Made by a program: the position numbers and the translations under genes. A DNA stretch of 64,000 nucleotides from Saccharothrix sp. NRRL B-16314 (lineage in GTDB: Bacteria; Actinomycetota; Actinomycetes; Mycobacteriales; Pseudonocardiaceae), in NCBI RefSeq assembly GCF_000716595.1, contig NZ_JNXC01000021.1, positions 62,001-126,000 of the forward strand. Direction: 5' to 3'. The stretch's first letter is position 1. The number at the start of each line of letters is the position of its first letter. This document shows, in pieces, positions 24,458 to 33,407 of this stretch. A model generated the notes under the pieces. That model searched no databases and was not told the origin of the DNA. It saw only the letters and a program-made list of their open reading frames with translations.

Positions 24458-26449
24458 ATGACGACGTGGCCTGACGGCGTGCGCGGCCTGGCCTGGGGCG
24501 CCGACTACAACCCCGAGCAGTGGCCGGAGGAGGTCTGGGTCGAGGACGTCGAGCTGATGCGGCGGGCGGGGGTGAACCTCGTCAGCGTCGGCATCTTCTC
24601 GTGGGCCCTGCTGGAGGTCGAGGAGGGCCGGTACGAGTTCGACTGGCTCGACCGGGTCCTCGATCGGCTGCACGCGGGCGGCGTGCGGGTCGACCTGGCC
24701 ACCGCGACCGCCGCGCCGCCGCCGTGGCTGACCACGGCGCACCCCGAGATGCTGCCGGAGACCGCCGACGGCGTCCGCCTCTCGCACGGCTCGCGCCAGT
24801 CCTACTGCCCGAGCTCGCCGGTCTACCGGGCCAAGGCCGTCGCGCTGGCCCGCGCGCTGGCCGAGCGGTACCGCGACCACCCGGCGCTGTCCGCGTGGCA
24901 CGTCGGCAACGAGTACGGCTGCCACGTCTCGCGCTGCTACTGCGACCGGTGCGCGACGGCGTTCCGCACCTGGTTGCAGGCCCGTCACGGCAGCCTCGAC
25001 GTGCTGAACGAGGCGTGGGGCACGGCGTTCTGGAGCCAGCGCTACACCGCGTGGGACCAGATCCTGCCGCCGCGCGCGACGCCGTCGTCCAACAACCCCG
25101 GCCAGCTGCTGGACTTCGACCGGTTCTCGTCCGACGCCCTGCTGGAGCTGTACAAGGCCGAGCGGGACGTGCTGCGGGAGGTCACGCCGGGCGTGCCGAT
25201 CACCACGAACTTCATGGCCGCCTCGTTCGCCCAGCTGGACTACTGGAAGTGGGCCGCCGAGGTCGACTTCGTCTCCAACGACCACTACACGTTCGGCGAG
25301 GACCCGGACCGGCACATCGACCTCGCGTACTCCGCCGACCTGGTGCGCGGCCTCGCGGGCGGCAAGCCGTGGCTGCTGATGGAGCACTCCACGTCGGCGG
25401 TGAACTGGCAGCCGCGCAACATCGCCAAGCAGCCCGGCGAGCTGCGGCGCAACTCGTTCGCGCACATGGCGCGCGGCGCGGACGGCACGCTGTTCTTCCA
25501 GTGGCGGCAGTCGCGGGCGGGCGCGGAGCGCTACCACTCGGCGATGGTGCCGCACGCCGGTCCGGACACGAAGGTCTTCCGCGAGGTCGAGCAGGTCGGC
25601 GCGGAGTACCGGCGGATCGCGGAGATCGTCGGGTCCACTGTGGACGCACCGGTCGCGGTGGTCTTCGACTGGGAGTCGTGGTGGGCGCTCAAGCAGCCCG
25701 CGCACCCGACGGTCGACGTCTCGTACCGGGACATCGTCTTCGGGCTGTACCGGGCGTTGTGGCGGGCCGGGGTGACGGTCGACTTCGTGCCGCCGGGCGC
25801 GGACCTGTCGAAGTACCGGCTGGTCCTCCTCCCGGCGCTGTACGTGGTCGACGACGCGACGCCGTACGAGGAGTACGTCGCGGGCGGCGGGCACCTTTTC
25901 GTCACCTACCTGTCCGGCGTCACGGACACGCGCGGCCACGTGCACCTCGGCGGCTACCCCGGCGCGTTCCGCGACCTGCTCGGCGTGCGCACGGAGGAGT
26001 TCTTCCCGTTGCGCGCGGACGAGGTCGTGGCGCTGGACGACGGCTCGTCGGCCACCGTCTGGACCGAGCACGTGCACGCGGACGGCGCGAAGGTCGTCGC
26101 CTCCTACACCGACGGCCAGCTGCCCGGTGTGCCCGCCGTGACCCGGAACGACCACGGTGACGGCGTGGCCTGGTACCTGGCGTGCGGGCTGACCGGCGAC
26201 GGGCTGGACCGGCTGGTCCGGACCGCGCTGGACCAGGCGGGTGTGCCGACCGGCGCCGAGGACGTCGAGGTGGTGCGTCGCAGCGGTGAGGTGGCCGGGG
26301 TCGCCGTATCGTGGCTGGTCGCGGTGAACCACGGGGACGGCGACGCCGAGCTGTCCGCGGTGGGCGTCGAGCTGCTGTCGGGCGCGCGTGCGTCGGGCCG
26401 CGTGGTCGTGCCCGCCGGCGGCGTGGTCGTGGTCAGGGAAGAGGTGTGA
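24458..26449 (+). CDS. Beta-galactosidase, glycoside hydrolase family 42
   Basis: 663 aa. GH42 signatures: LAWGADYNPEQWPEEVW at the N-terminus, acid/base Glu152 in AWHVGNEYGCH, a Cys-rich metal site CHVSRCYCDRC and the nucleophile Glu309 in LLMEHSTSAVNWQPRN. Catalytic barrel (1-390), then the glutamine-amidotransferase-like trimerisation domain (about 395-600) and a beta-sandwich end. No signal peptide, so it cleaves imported galactosides in the cytosol. First gene of a unit with the DeoR regulator and galT. Confidence 0.95.
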   Translation: MTTWPDGVRGLAWGADYNPEQWPEEVWVEDVELMRRAGVNLVSVGIFSWALLEVEEGRYEFDWLDRVLDRLHAGGVRVDLATATAAPPPWLTTAHPEMLPETADGVRLSHGSRQSYCPSSPVYRAKAVALARALAERYRDHPALSAWHVGNEYGCHVSRCYCDRCATAFRTWLQARHGSLDVLNEAWGTAFWSQRYTAWDQILPPRATPSSNNPGQLLDFDRFSSDALLELYKAERDVLREVTPGVPITTNFMAASFAQLDYWKWAAEVDFVSNDHYTFGEDPDRHIDLAYSADLVRGLAGGKPWLLMEHSTSAVNWQPRNIAKQPGELRRNSFAHMARGADGTLFFQWRQSRAGAERYHSAMVPHAGPDTKVFREVEQVGAEYRRIAEIVGSTVDAPVAVVFDWESWWALKQPAHPTVDVSYRDIVFGLYRALWRAGVTVDFVPPGADLSKYRLVLLPALYVVDDATPYEEYVAGGGHLFVTYLSGVTDTRGHVHLGGYPGAFRDLLGVRTEEFFPLRADEVVALDDGSSATVWTEHVHADGAKVVASYTDGQLPGVPAVTRNDHGDGVAWYLACGLTGDGLDRLVRTALDQAGVPTGAEDVEVVRRSGEVAGVAVSWLVAVNHGDGDAELSAVGVELLSGARASGRVVVPAGGVVVVREEV

Positions 26450-26450
26450 C

Positions 26451-27248
26451 GTGCTGGCACGTCAGCGGCAAGCGGTGATCCTGGAAGAGGTCCGGCGCAC
26501 CGGCGCGGTGCGGGTGAGCGACCTGGTCGTCCGGCTGGGCGTCTCGGACATGACCGTGCGCCGCGACCTGGACGTGCTGGCCGCGCGCGGCCTGGTGGAG
26601 AAGGTGTACGGCGGGGCCACGTCCGTGGTCGGCCGCAGCACCGACGAGCCGGGGTTCGAGGCCAAGTCGGTGCGCCAGCTGCCGGAGAAGGAGGCCATCG
26701 CCGCGTTCGCCGCCGGTCTGGTGCGCCCCGGCACGGCCATCGGCCTGTCCGCGGGCACGACCACGTGGACGCTGGCCAGGTTCCTCGACGACATACCGGA
26801 CCTGACCGTGGTGACCAACTCGATCCGGGTCGCCGACGTGCTCCAGCAGAGCGGGCGCACGGACCGCACGGTGGTCCTCACCGGCGGGGTGCGGACGCCG
26901 TCGGACGCGCTGGTCGGGCCGGTCGCCGTGCAGGCGCTGCGGTCGCTTCACCTGGACGTGGTGTTCCTGGGCGTGCACGGGATGGCCGAGCGGTCCGGTT
27001 TCACCACGCCCAACCTGAACGAGAGCGAGACCGACCGCGCGCTGGTGGACGCCGCCGGCCGGGTCGTCGTGGTCGCGGACCACACCAAGTGGGGCACCGT
27101 CGGCATCTCCACGATCGCCGCGCTGGACGAGGCGGACGTGCTGGTGACCGACGAGGGGTTGCCCGAGGCCGCGCGGACGGTGCTCGGCGAGCAGGTCGGT
27201 GAACTGGTCCTGGTGCGGGCGCCGGGCCGCGGAGAGGAACTGGCGTGA
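26451..27248 (+). CDS. DeoR/GlpR-family transcriptional repressor
   Basis: 265 aa from a GTG one base after the GH42 stop. HTH at the N-terminus (RQAVILEEVRRTGAVRVSDL, then LGVSDMTVRRDLDVLAARG with KVYGGA), followed by the sugar-phosphate sensing DeoRC domain: GLSAGTTTWTLARFL, VVTNSIRVADVL, LTGGVRTPSDALVGP, GVHGMAERSGFTTPNLNE, VVVADHTKWG. Likely binds the AGTCCAACAA sites at 24249-24417 and releases them on a galactose-pathway phosphate sugar. Confidence 0.92.
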   Translation: MLARQRQAVILEEVRRTGAVRVSDLVVRLGVSDMTVRRDLDVLAARGLVEKVYGGATSVVGRSTDEPGFEAKSVRQLPEKEAIAAFAAGLVRPGTAIGLSAGTTTWTLARFLDDIPDLTVVTNSIRVADVLQQSGRTDRTVVLTGGVRTPSDALVGPVAVQALRSLHLDVVFLGVHGMAERSGFTTPNLNESETDRALVDAAGRVVVVADHTKWGTVGISTIAALDEADVLVTDEGLPEAARTVLGEQVGELVLVRAPGRGEELA

Positions 27249-28336
27249 GGCGCACGGCGGGGAAACTTGCCGATGGTCGGGAGATCATCTACTTCGACGA
27301 CACCCCGGACGCGCCGCCGCGGCACGCGGTGGACACCCGTGACCTGCCGCGCACGCAGGCGCTGTCGGAGGTGCGGCGGGACCCGTTGACCGGTGAGTGG
27401 GTGGCGATGGCAGCGCACCGGCAGACGCGCACGTACAAGCCGCCGGCCGACCTGTGCCCGCTGTGCCCGTCGACGCCGGGCAAGGCGACGGAGATCCCCG
27501 AGCCGTCGTACGACGTGGCGGTGTTCGAGAACCGGTTCCCGTCGTTCGCGCCGGGCACGCCCGAGTTGCCGTCCACTGTGGACGGTATGCCGATGGTGGC
27601 GCGGGCGGCCGGGCGTGGCCGGTGCGAGGTCGTGTGCTTCACGTCCGACCACAACACGTCGTTCGGCTCGTTGACCGCTTCGCGGGTGCGGACGGTGGTG
27701 GACGCCTGGGCGGACCGCACGGAGGCGTTGAACGCGACGCCGGGGGTGGAGCAGGTCTTCCCGTTCGAGAACCGCGGTGAAGAGATCGGCGTGACGCTGC
27801 ACCACCCGCACGGGCAGATCTACGGCTACCCGTTCGTGACCCCGAAGACGGAACGAATGCTGGCCGCCGCGGCGGACTACCAAGCGTCACACGGCCGTCC
27901 ACTGATGGGTGACATTCTGGCGGCCGAACGGGCAGTCGGGACGAGGGTCGTCGCGGAGAGCGAGTACTGGACGGCGTTCGTGCCGGCCGCCGCGCGCTGG
28001 CCCGTCGAGGTGCACGTCGTGCCGCACCGCCAGGTGCCCGACCTGCCCGCGCTGACGGACGCGGAGCGGGACGACTTCGCCGCGTTCTACCTGGCCGTGC
28101 TGCACCGGCTGGACGCCCTCTACCAGCGTCCCCTGCCGTACATCGCGGCGTGGCACCAGGCTCCCGTGCGGGTCGGCCGTGACCTGTCGTGGCTGCACCT
28201 GGAGGTGTTCTCGGTGCTCCGGGCGCCCGACAAGCTCAAGTACCTGGCGGGTTCGGAGTCCGGCATGGGCGTGTGGATCAACGACGCCACGCCCGAGCAG
28301 ATCGCCGAGCGGCTGCGCGCGTCGGCATCCGGGTGA
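27245..28336 (+). CDS. galT: Galactose-1-phosphate uridylyltransferase
   Basis: 363 aa from GTG overlapping the previous stop (GTGA). Zinc-binding DLCPLCPS, then VFENRFPSF, and the active-site GVTLHHPHGQIYGYPF with the nucleophile His of the HPH motif. Exchanges UMP between UDP-glucose and galactose-1-phosphate in the Leloir pathway. galK and galE, often adjacent, are not in this cluster, so galactokinase must be encoded elsewhere. Confidence 0.95.
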   Translation: MRRTAGKLADGREIIYFDDTPDAPPRHAVDTRDLPRTQALSEVRRDPLTGEWVAMAAHRQTRTYKPPADLCPLCPSTPGKATEIPEPSYDVAVFENRFPSFAPGTPELPSTVDGMPMVARAAGRGRCEVVCFTSDHNTSFGSLTASRVRTVVDAWADRTEALNATPGVEQVFPFENRGEEIGVTLHHPHGQIYGYPFVTPKTERMLAAAADYQASHGRPLMGDILAAERAVGTRVVAESEYWTAFVPAAARWPVEVHVVPHRQVPDLPALTDAERDDFAAFYLAVLHRLDALYQRPLPYIAAWHQAPVRVGRDLSWLHLEVFSVLRAPDKLKYLAGSESGMGVWINDATPEQIAERLRASASG

Positions 28337-28368
28337 CGGGTCCGGACTCACAACTGATGCCCAGTTTC

Positions 28369-28387
28369 GTTTAAGGCTGCTCTCAGG
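28369..28387 (+). promoter_or_regulatory. MprA-box-like direct repeat upstream of the HtrA/PepD gene
   Basis: GTTTAAGG-CTG-CTCTCAGG: two 8-bp direct repeats with a 3-bp gap, ending 22 bp before the ATG, almost the same position as the box before mprA (21 bp). The right half-site is identical to that of mprA. Strongly suggests MprA control of this protease gene. Confidence 0.65.
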
Positions 28388-28409
28388 CGGGCACCGCACA
28401 GTTGTGGAC

Positions 28410-30458
28410 ATGACCGAGAACGAGCAGCCGAAGCGGCCACACCAGTCTCCGCAGCAGTCTCCGCAACCGGAGCAGCAGAGCCCGTGGGCACGCGGCGGCG
28501 CCGAGCCCGGTCATGACGACGCCGGCTTCCAGCAGCAGGGTGCTGGTCAGCCGGACACCGGTGGTGCGGGCGCCGTGCAGGGCGGCGTCGGCGGGCCGGG
28601 GTCCACCGGAGCGCGGGGTGCCTGGCAGGGAGGCCCGGCGCGACCGGAGGACGTGACCGACGGATCGGCGGCAGGGGTCGATCGGTCGGACGGCGGGTCG
28701 GCGGGTGCTCCGCAGGGGAGCACCGCCCACCCGGCCGAAATCGCACCGCGGAGCGTCGCCGACGAGGCCGCTTCGGGTGTGGTGGGCGCAGCCCGTGACG
28801 GCAGCCTCTACCCGGACAGCGTCACCACGACATCGGACGTCACGGCTACACCGGACGTCACCGCGACACCGGACGCGTCCGGTCGCACAGCGAACTTCGG
28901 CCCGCCGGCTGCTCCTGGGATGAGCGCCGGCCGGCCTGGACCCGGGTCGCCGGCTGCCTCTGGCGCCGGTCACTCGGATGACTTCGGCTCACCGGGCGCT
29001 CCTCAGTCGAGCGCGGGTCAGTCGGGAACCGGTCAGCTCGGCGCCGTGCAGGGCGGCGTCGGCGCGACCGGAGCAGGTGTGGCGGGTGGCGTGCAGGGCG
29101 CCGCCGGCCAGGCCGGAACCGGTGGGTTCGGCGCCGTGCAGGGCGGCGCCGGCCTGCCGGGTTCCGGGTCGGAGGCGTGGCACTCCGCCTACCAGCGTCC
29201 GGAGCAGGGGCAGCACGGCCAGCACGCGCTCGGGCAGCCGGAGCAGGGGCAGCCAGGCCAGGGGCAGCACGGGCAGCAGTCGCTCGGGCAGCCGGGACAA
29301 GGGCAGCCGGGACAGGGGCAGCCGGGTTTCCCCGGCGCGTCCGGTCCCTACTACGCGCAGCCCGGTCAAGTGCCGGAACAGCCGCGGCAGCGGGGGCGGA
29401 GCAAGGTCGTCGCCGGTGTCGCCGCGCTCGTGCTCGCCGTCGGTGGTGTCTCGGGCGGGATCGGCGGCTACATCGGCTACCAGGCGGCCGAGTCGGCCGG
29501 GCCGGTGACCAACGCGCTCAACCAGGCCCCGCCGGCGCAGCAGATGTCCAACGCGCCCGAGGGCTCCATCGAGCAGGTCGCCCAGAAGGTGCTGCCGACG
29601 GTGGTCCAGGTGCAGGTCACGGGCGGTGCGGGGTCGGGCTTCACGCTCAGCTCCGACGGCCTGGTGCTGACCAACAACCACGTGGTCGAGTCCGCCGCGG
29701 ACGGCGGTCCCATCAAGGTGCAGCTCCAGGACGGCCGCTCGTTCGACGCGAAGATCGTCGGCCGCGACCCGTCGTCCGACCTGGCCGTGCTGAAGATGGA
29801 GGACGTCTCCGGCCTGCCCACCGCCGAACTCGGCAACTCCGGCGACCTGAAGATCGGCCAGCAGGTGGTCGCCGTCGGCTCCCCGTTCGACCTCAACGGC
29901 ACCGTCACGTCCGGCATCGTGAGCTCGCTGAACCGCCCGGTCCGCGCCGGCGGCCAGAAGGGAACCCCGGACACCGTGCTCAACGCCATCCAGACCGACG
30001 CCGCGATCAACCCCGGCAACTCGGGCGGCCCGCTGGTGAACATGCGCGGCCAGGTCGTCGGCATCAACTCGGCCATCTACAGCCCGAACTCCGGTGAGGC
30101 CACGCAGGGCGGTTCGGTCGGCATCGGCTTCGCCATCCCGGTCGACCAGGCCCGCCGCACCGCGAAGGAGCTGGCCGAGACCGGCAAGGCCACCCAGACC
30201 GTGCTCGGCGTGCAGGTCGGCGACGCACCGGAAGGCGGCGCGGTGGTCCGCGACGTCACCGCGGGCGGCGCGGCCGAGGCGGCGGGCATCAAGAACGGCG
30301 ACGTGATCACCAGGTTCGGCGACCGGCAGGTGGAGACGTCGGACACCCTCGTGGCCGCCGTCCGCTCCCGCGCCCCGGGCGACAAGGTGCAGATCACCAT
30401 CGGCAAGGACCGCACGGTCGAGGTGACGCTCGGCAGCCAGACCGTCGAGCCGCGCTAG
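28410..30458 (+). CDS. Membrane-anchored HtrA/DegP-family serine protease with PDZ domain (PepD-like)
   Basis: 682 aa. A long disordered cytosolic N-terminus (1-330) rich in Gly, Gln, Pro and Ala, with internal repeats such as GAVQGG and QPGQGQPGQGQ, precedes one transmembrane helix (about 333-353). The S1C protease domain has a complete triad: His in LTNNHVVES, Asp in PSSDLAVLKM and Ser in NPGNSGGPLV. A single PDZ domain (about 585-675) ends the protein. The catalytic part lies outside the membrane and degrades or refolds damaged envelope proteins. The upstream MprA box, and the known MprAB control of pepD in mycobacteria, link it to the two-component system at 18750. Confidence 0.93.
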   Translation: MTENEQPKRPHQSPQQSPQPEQQSPWARGGAEPGHDDAGFQQQGAGQPDTGGAGAVQGGVGGPGSTGARGAWQGGPARPEDVTDGSAAGVDRSDGGSAGAPQGSTAHPAEIAPRSVADEAASGVVGAARDGSLYPDSVTTTSDVTATPDVTATPDASGRTANFGPPAAPGMSAGRPGPGSPAASGAGHSDDFGSPGAPQSSAGQSGTGQLGAVQGGVGATGAGVAGGVQGAAGQAGTGGFGAVQGGAGLPGSGSEAWHSAYQRPEQGQHGQHALGQPEQGQPGQGQHGQQSLGQPGQGQPGQGQPGFPGASGPYYAQPGQVPEQPRQRGRSKVVAGVAALVLAVGGVSGGIGGYIGYQAAESAGPVTNALNQAPPAQQMSNAPEGSIEQVAQKVLPTVVQVQVTGGAGSGFTLSSDGLVLTNNHVVESAADGGPIKVQLQDGRSFDAKIVGRDPSSDLAVLKMEDVSGLPTAELGNSGDLKIGQQVVAVGSPFDLNGTVTSGIVSSLNRPVRAGGQKGTPDTVLNAIQTDAAINPGNSGGPLVNMRGQVVGINSAIYSPNSGEATQGGSVGIGFAIPVDQARRTAKELAETGKATQTVLGVQVGDAPEGGAVVRDVTAGGAAEAAGIKNGDVITRFGDRQVETSDTLVAAVRSRAPGDKVQITIGKDRTVEVTLGSQTVEPR

Positions 30459-30511
30459 GCGTTGCCCGGGAGCGGACCGGAACCCCGCCGTACCCGGCCA
30501 CCATGGACTTC

Positions 30512-31228
30512 CTAGCGACCGGCTCCCTTGCGGCGGAGCCGGTCGCGCCATTCCAGCAGCATCTTCAGGTGGTACTCCCCGAGGTTCTCGTCCTGGGGGT
30601 AGATGGTGCACCGCTCGGCGGCGAGCTCCTTCTCCACGTAGACGAGGGCCCGCTCGAAGTCGCCGTGGCGCTCCAGCGTGTAGGCCAGGCCGACCCAGGT
30701 CTCGCGCAGTTGCTCGTCCGAGGGTCGCTCCAGGGCCTCCAGCTCGGTGAGGACGTCGGTGAACACCTGGACCGCCTCGGCGACCGCCCCGCTGTCCCTC
30801 AGCGAGTACCCGACCGAGCGCCGGGTGAGGAGCGTGTCGCGGTGGTACGGGCCGAGCACCCGGGCCCTGTCCTCGGCGAGACGCCGCGTCTCGGCGATCA
30901 CCGCGGGCCAGCCGAGGGTCTTCGGAGCGAGGTGGATCATTCCCCAGCGAGCGGCCAGGGTGTCGGGGTGGTCCGCGCCGAGTGCCGCCGTCCGGTCGGC
31001 GACCTCCGTCTGGGCGAGGCGGATCGCGGTGGCCGGATCGCCCTCCTCCACCAGCCAGAACCGCAGTTTGGCCCGGGCCTCCGCGGTGTCGGGGTGCCAG
31101 GGGCCGAGGGTGCGGGTCAGGAGTTCGATGCCCCGCTCGGCCTTGTCGCCGGCCATCGACCTCGGCCGCGTCCAGGGCTTGAACTTCCGCAGAACCCGCC
31201 GACGTCGCACCCACGACCTCATGCCCAT
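30512..31228 (-). CDS. Tetratricopeptide-repeat protein
   Basis: 238 aa (ATG at 31228; a second ATG at 31222 is equally possible). At least four TPR units of the kinesin-light-chain/TPR_10 type, recognisable by the repeated GP-HPDT signature: LGPWHPDTAEARAKL, LGADHPDTLAARWGM and LGPYHRDTLLTRRSV. Short basic N-terminus (RRRRVLRKFKPWTRPR). No catalytic domain; a protein-interaction module, perhaps the remnant or partner of an STAND/NB-ARC regulator. The 123 bp that separate it from the operon at 31352 hold nothing recognisable. Confidence 0.75.
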   Translation of the reverse strand: MGMRSWVRRRRVLRKFKPWTRPRSMAGDKAERGIELLTRTLGPWHPDTAEARAKLRFWLVEEGDPATAIRLAQTEVADRTAALGADHPDTLAARWGMIHLAPKTLGWPAVIAETRRLAEDRARVLGPYHRDTLLTRRSVGYSLRDSGAVAEAVQVFTDVLTELEALERPSDEQLRETWVGLAYTLERHGDFERALVYVEKELAAERCTIYPQDENLGEYHLKMLLEWRDRLRRKGAGR

Positions 31229-31351
31229 CGGCGAAGTTTAGGATCAGCGCGGGCCGCGGTGGGCGCAGACGTCGCACGGCTTCACATGGCCGGCGGGGGC
31301 CGTTCTGTCATTGGCTGCCAGGCGAGGGCACTGCCACCGTCAGGCAACCCT

Positions 31352-31738
31352 TCACCTGTCGGCGCGCGGCCTCGTCAGCGTCACGGCCAGGACGCCGAGC
31401 CAGATCACGGCGACCGCCACCAGCAGCCCGACCAGGTAGTCCCGGTCGTTCAGGCCGGGGTTCGGCGACCCGGCGAACGGGCGCCACAGCAGGGGGACGG
31501 CCAGCGCGAGCAGCACTCCGGTGAGCAGCCCGCCGACCTGCACCGGGGCGCGCCACCGCCCGGGCACCCAGCGGGCGACGAGGAGCCCGAGCCCGCCGAG
31601 GAGCGGCGCGAGCAGGAGGTCGTGCACGACCGGGCCGCCGATGAACCACAGCGCCAGGTTGACGTCCACCAGCGGCAGGAGCAGGAACGCGCCCCACGAG
31701 CCCATGGCCACTCCCAGCGCACCGATCAACCACCTCAT
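31352..31738 (-). CDS. Small polytopic membrane protein
   Basis: 128 aa from the ATG at 31738, which overlaps the stop of the molybdoenzyme gene (ATGA). Four hydrophobic helices (GALGVAMGSWGAFLLLPLV, LWFIGGPVVHDLLLAPLLGG, GGLLTGVLLALAVPLL, LVGLLVAVAVIWLGVLAV). Last gene of the 34710-31352 operon and probably a membrane partner of the molybdoenzyme or the glycosyltransferase. Family not recognised. Confidence 0.75.
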   Translation of the reverse strand: MRWLIGALGVAMGSWGAFLLLPLVDVNLALWFIGGPVVHDLLLAPLLGGLGLLVARWVPGRWRAPVQVGGLLTGVLLALAVPLLWRPFAGSPNPGLNDRDYLVGLLVAVAVIWLGVLAVTLTRPRADR

Positions 31739-32808
31739 CGGACTACCTTTAGACGGGTGACCCACTTGGTCTGCGTCACGCCCGGTCGGCTCGGCGCGAT
31801 CAACCGGCACGGGTAGCCGTGGTCCAGCGGCAGGGTCTCGCCGTCGACCTGCAAAGCCAGCAGGGTCAACGGGTCGCGGGCGTGGAGCGCGGGCAGCGTG
31901 CTCGCCCGGTAGATCCCGTCGCGCTCCAGCGATTCGACCCGGACGTCACCCGGCTCGACCCCGGCCAGCGCCAGCAGGTCGCGCACCGGCACGCCGGTCC
32001 ACCTCGCCGACGCGCTCCACCCCTCGACGCACGCGATCGGCAGTTCCGCCGTGGTCTGCGGCAGCGCTGCCAGCTCGGCCAGGGAGAACCGCCGGTCGCC
32101 GACGGTGAGCCGCCACGCGGAAGGGTCCACAGCGGACACTCCGGCCGCGCCGGCCGTGCGGTTGACGGGAAGTGCCGCCGAACGCGTGCCCAGCACCGAC
32201 ACGGACCGCAGCCACGGCACCGTGGCGCCGACCGTGGCGAGCACCGCGACCGCCGCCGCACCGCCCGTGGTGAGCAGGAATCCCCGCCGGCTGAGCGCAC
32301 CCGGGTGGGACGGACCCCGCCGCACCTCCTCGGCGGGCGTGCGCATCAGCGGCAGCTTCACCGCGATGTGCACGAGCAGCGCCCCGACGGCGATCCACGC
32401 CACGGCGTAGTGCGCGGGCGGGAAGAAGAACTGCCACGGGTAGTTCTGCGTGGCGTTGAACAGGCCGGTGACCAGCTCGAAGAACGACGCGCCGACCAGC
32501 ACCAGGATCGACCCGCGTTCCACCGCGTGCGGAACGGACTTCACCAGCGGTCGGGTGAACAGCTTCGGGTAGACGGTCCACAGCTTGGCCAGCAGCAGCG
32601 GGATCGCGGCCACCCCGGACGTGACGTGCACGCCCTGCGTGATCCGGTACAGGCCGACGGGCCGGGTGGGCCAGGTGAACCACCCCGGCGGGTGCTGGAC
32701 GTAGTGGCTGAGCACCCCGGTGACGAAGCACAGGCCGAACGCGATGCCCAGCCAGGTGCCGATCCGGGTCGCGGTGTGCGGGCTGGACTCCCGCGTCGGG
32801 AGTCTCAC
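31735..32808 (-). CDS. Polytopic membrane molybdopterin oxidoreductase (sulfite-oxidase-like domain)
   Basis: 357 aa from GTG at 32808 (GTGA with the preceding gene). The N-terminal half has four membrane helices with His residues that could hold haem b (RITQGVHVTSG, HYAVAWIAVGALLVHIAVKL). A fifth helix begins with a twin-arginine motif (LSRRGFLLTTGGAAAVAV, about 165-185) and is followed by an extracytoplasmic MoCo domain whose conserved Cys is in ELPIACVEGWS. This layout, Sec-inserted helices followed by a Tat-dependent last helix, matches a group of actinobacterial hybrid Sec/Tat proteins. A quinone-linked redox role is inferred; the substrate is unknown. The open frame upstream of 32808 is not part of the gene. 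Confidence 0.88.
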   Translation of the reverse strand: MRLPTRESSPHTATRIGTWLGIAFGLCFVTGVLSHYVQHPPGWFTWPTRPVGLYRITQGVHVTSGVAAIPLLLAKLWTVYPKLFTRPLVKSVPHAVERGSILVLVGASFFELVTGLFNATQNYPWQFFFPPAHYAVAWIAVGALLVHIAVKLPLMRTPAEEVRRGPSHPGALSRRGFLLTTGGAAAVAVLATVGATVPWLRSVSVLGTRSAALPVNRTAGAAGVSAVDPSAWRLTVGDRRFSLAELAALPQTTAELPIACVEGWSASARWTGVPVRDLLALAGVEPGDVRVESLERDGIYRASTLPALHARDPLTLLALQVDGETLPLDHGYPCRLIAPSRPGVTQTKWVTRLKVVR

Positions 32809-33407
32809 GATCGCACCAGCTCGGTGAACCAACGGCCGTCGCGCTCGGCGAGCCACCGCGGCTTGAGGCCGGCGCGCGCGGCGGTGGGCCGGATGGCCCT
32901 GGCGTCGACCCTGGCCCAGTCGAACCACGCGCCGCCGTCCACCCGAGCCCGTTCCCGGCGCAGCCCGCAGCCGGGCGGCTCGACCTCCACCAGCACGCTC
33001 CCACGCCCGTTCAGCAGCCCTCGCGCCCGGCGCAGCAGCACGACCGGATCTCCGCCGATGCCGATGTTGCCGTCCGCGAGCAGCACGTGCGCCCAGCGGC
33101 CGACCCCGGGCAGCCGGCCGAACACGTCGCGGTGCAGCGCCGCGCCGCCCCGGCCGCGGGCGAGGGCGACGGCCACCGGCGAGTGGTCGACGCCGAGGGC
33201 GGCGATCCCGCGCCGCGTCAGCGCCGCGACCAACCGGCCGGGGCCGCAGCCGAGGTCGATGGTCGGGCCGTGGCAGGCGTCGAGCAGCACGTGGTCGGCG
33301 TCGTTCGCGTCCTCGTGCCACCGGTCGACGGGGAGCGGCACGTCATCGCCCCCGTCCAGTTCGAGCCGGCACTCCGCGCCACCGAGGCCGACGTCGAACG
33401 CCGTCAC
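32805..33407 (-). CDS. SAM-dependent methyltransferase
   Basis: 200 aa from the GTG at 33407, overlapping the DUF2064 stop. Motif I is HGPTIDLGCGPGRLVAALTRRG, the acidic loop GVDHSPVAVALARGRGG and motif IV HVLLADGNIGIGGDPV. Class I methyltransferase with an N-terminal extension (RWHEDANDADHVLLDAC). Sits in a conserved operon between a DUF2064 nucleotidyltransferase-like protein and the membrane molybdoenzyme; the substrate may be a lipid-linked or glycosylated intermediate. Confidence 0.85.
   Translation of the reverse strand: MTAFDVGLGGAECRLELDGGDDVPLPVDRWHEDANDADHVLLDACHGPTIDLGCGPGRLVAALTRRGIAALGVDHSPVAVALARGRGGAALHRDVFGRLPGVGRWAHVLLADGNIGIGGDPVVLLRRARGLLNGRGSVLVEVEPPGCGLRRERARVDGGAWFDWARVDARAIRPTAARAGLKPRWLAERDGRWFTELVRS

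Noticed and set aside
28410..29400. Separate low-complexity gene before the HtrA protease domain
   Set aside because: The Gly/Gln-rich region is in frame with the transmembrane helix and protease, as in other actinobacterial membrane-anchored HtrA proteins, so it is the N-terminus of one protein.
32809..33321. N-terminal extension of the molybdoenzyme frame
   Set aside because: Arg/Ala-rich reading antisense in quality and fully inside the methyltransferase gene; the GTG at 32808 overlaps that gene's stop in the operon's usual GTGA manner.
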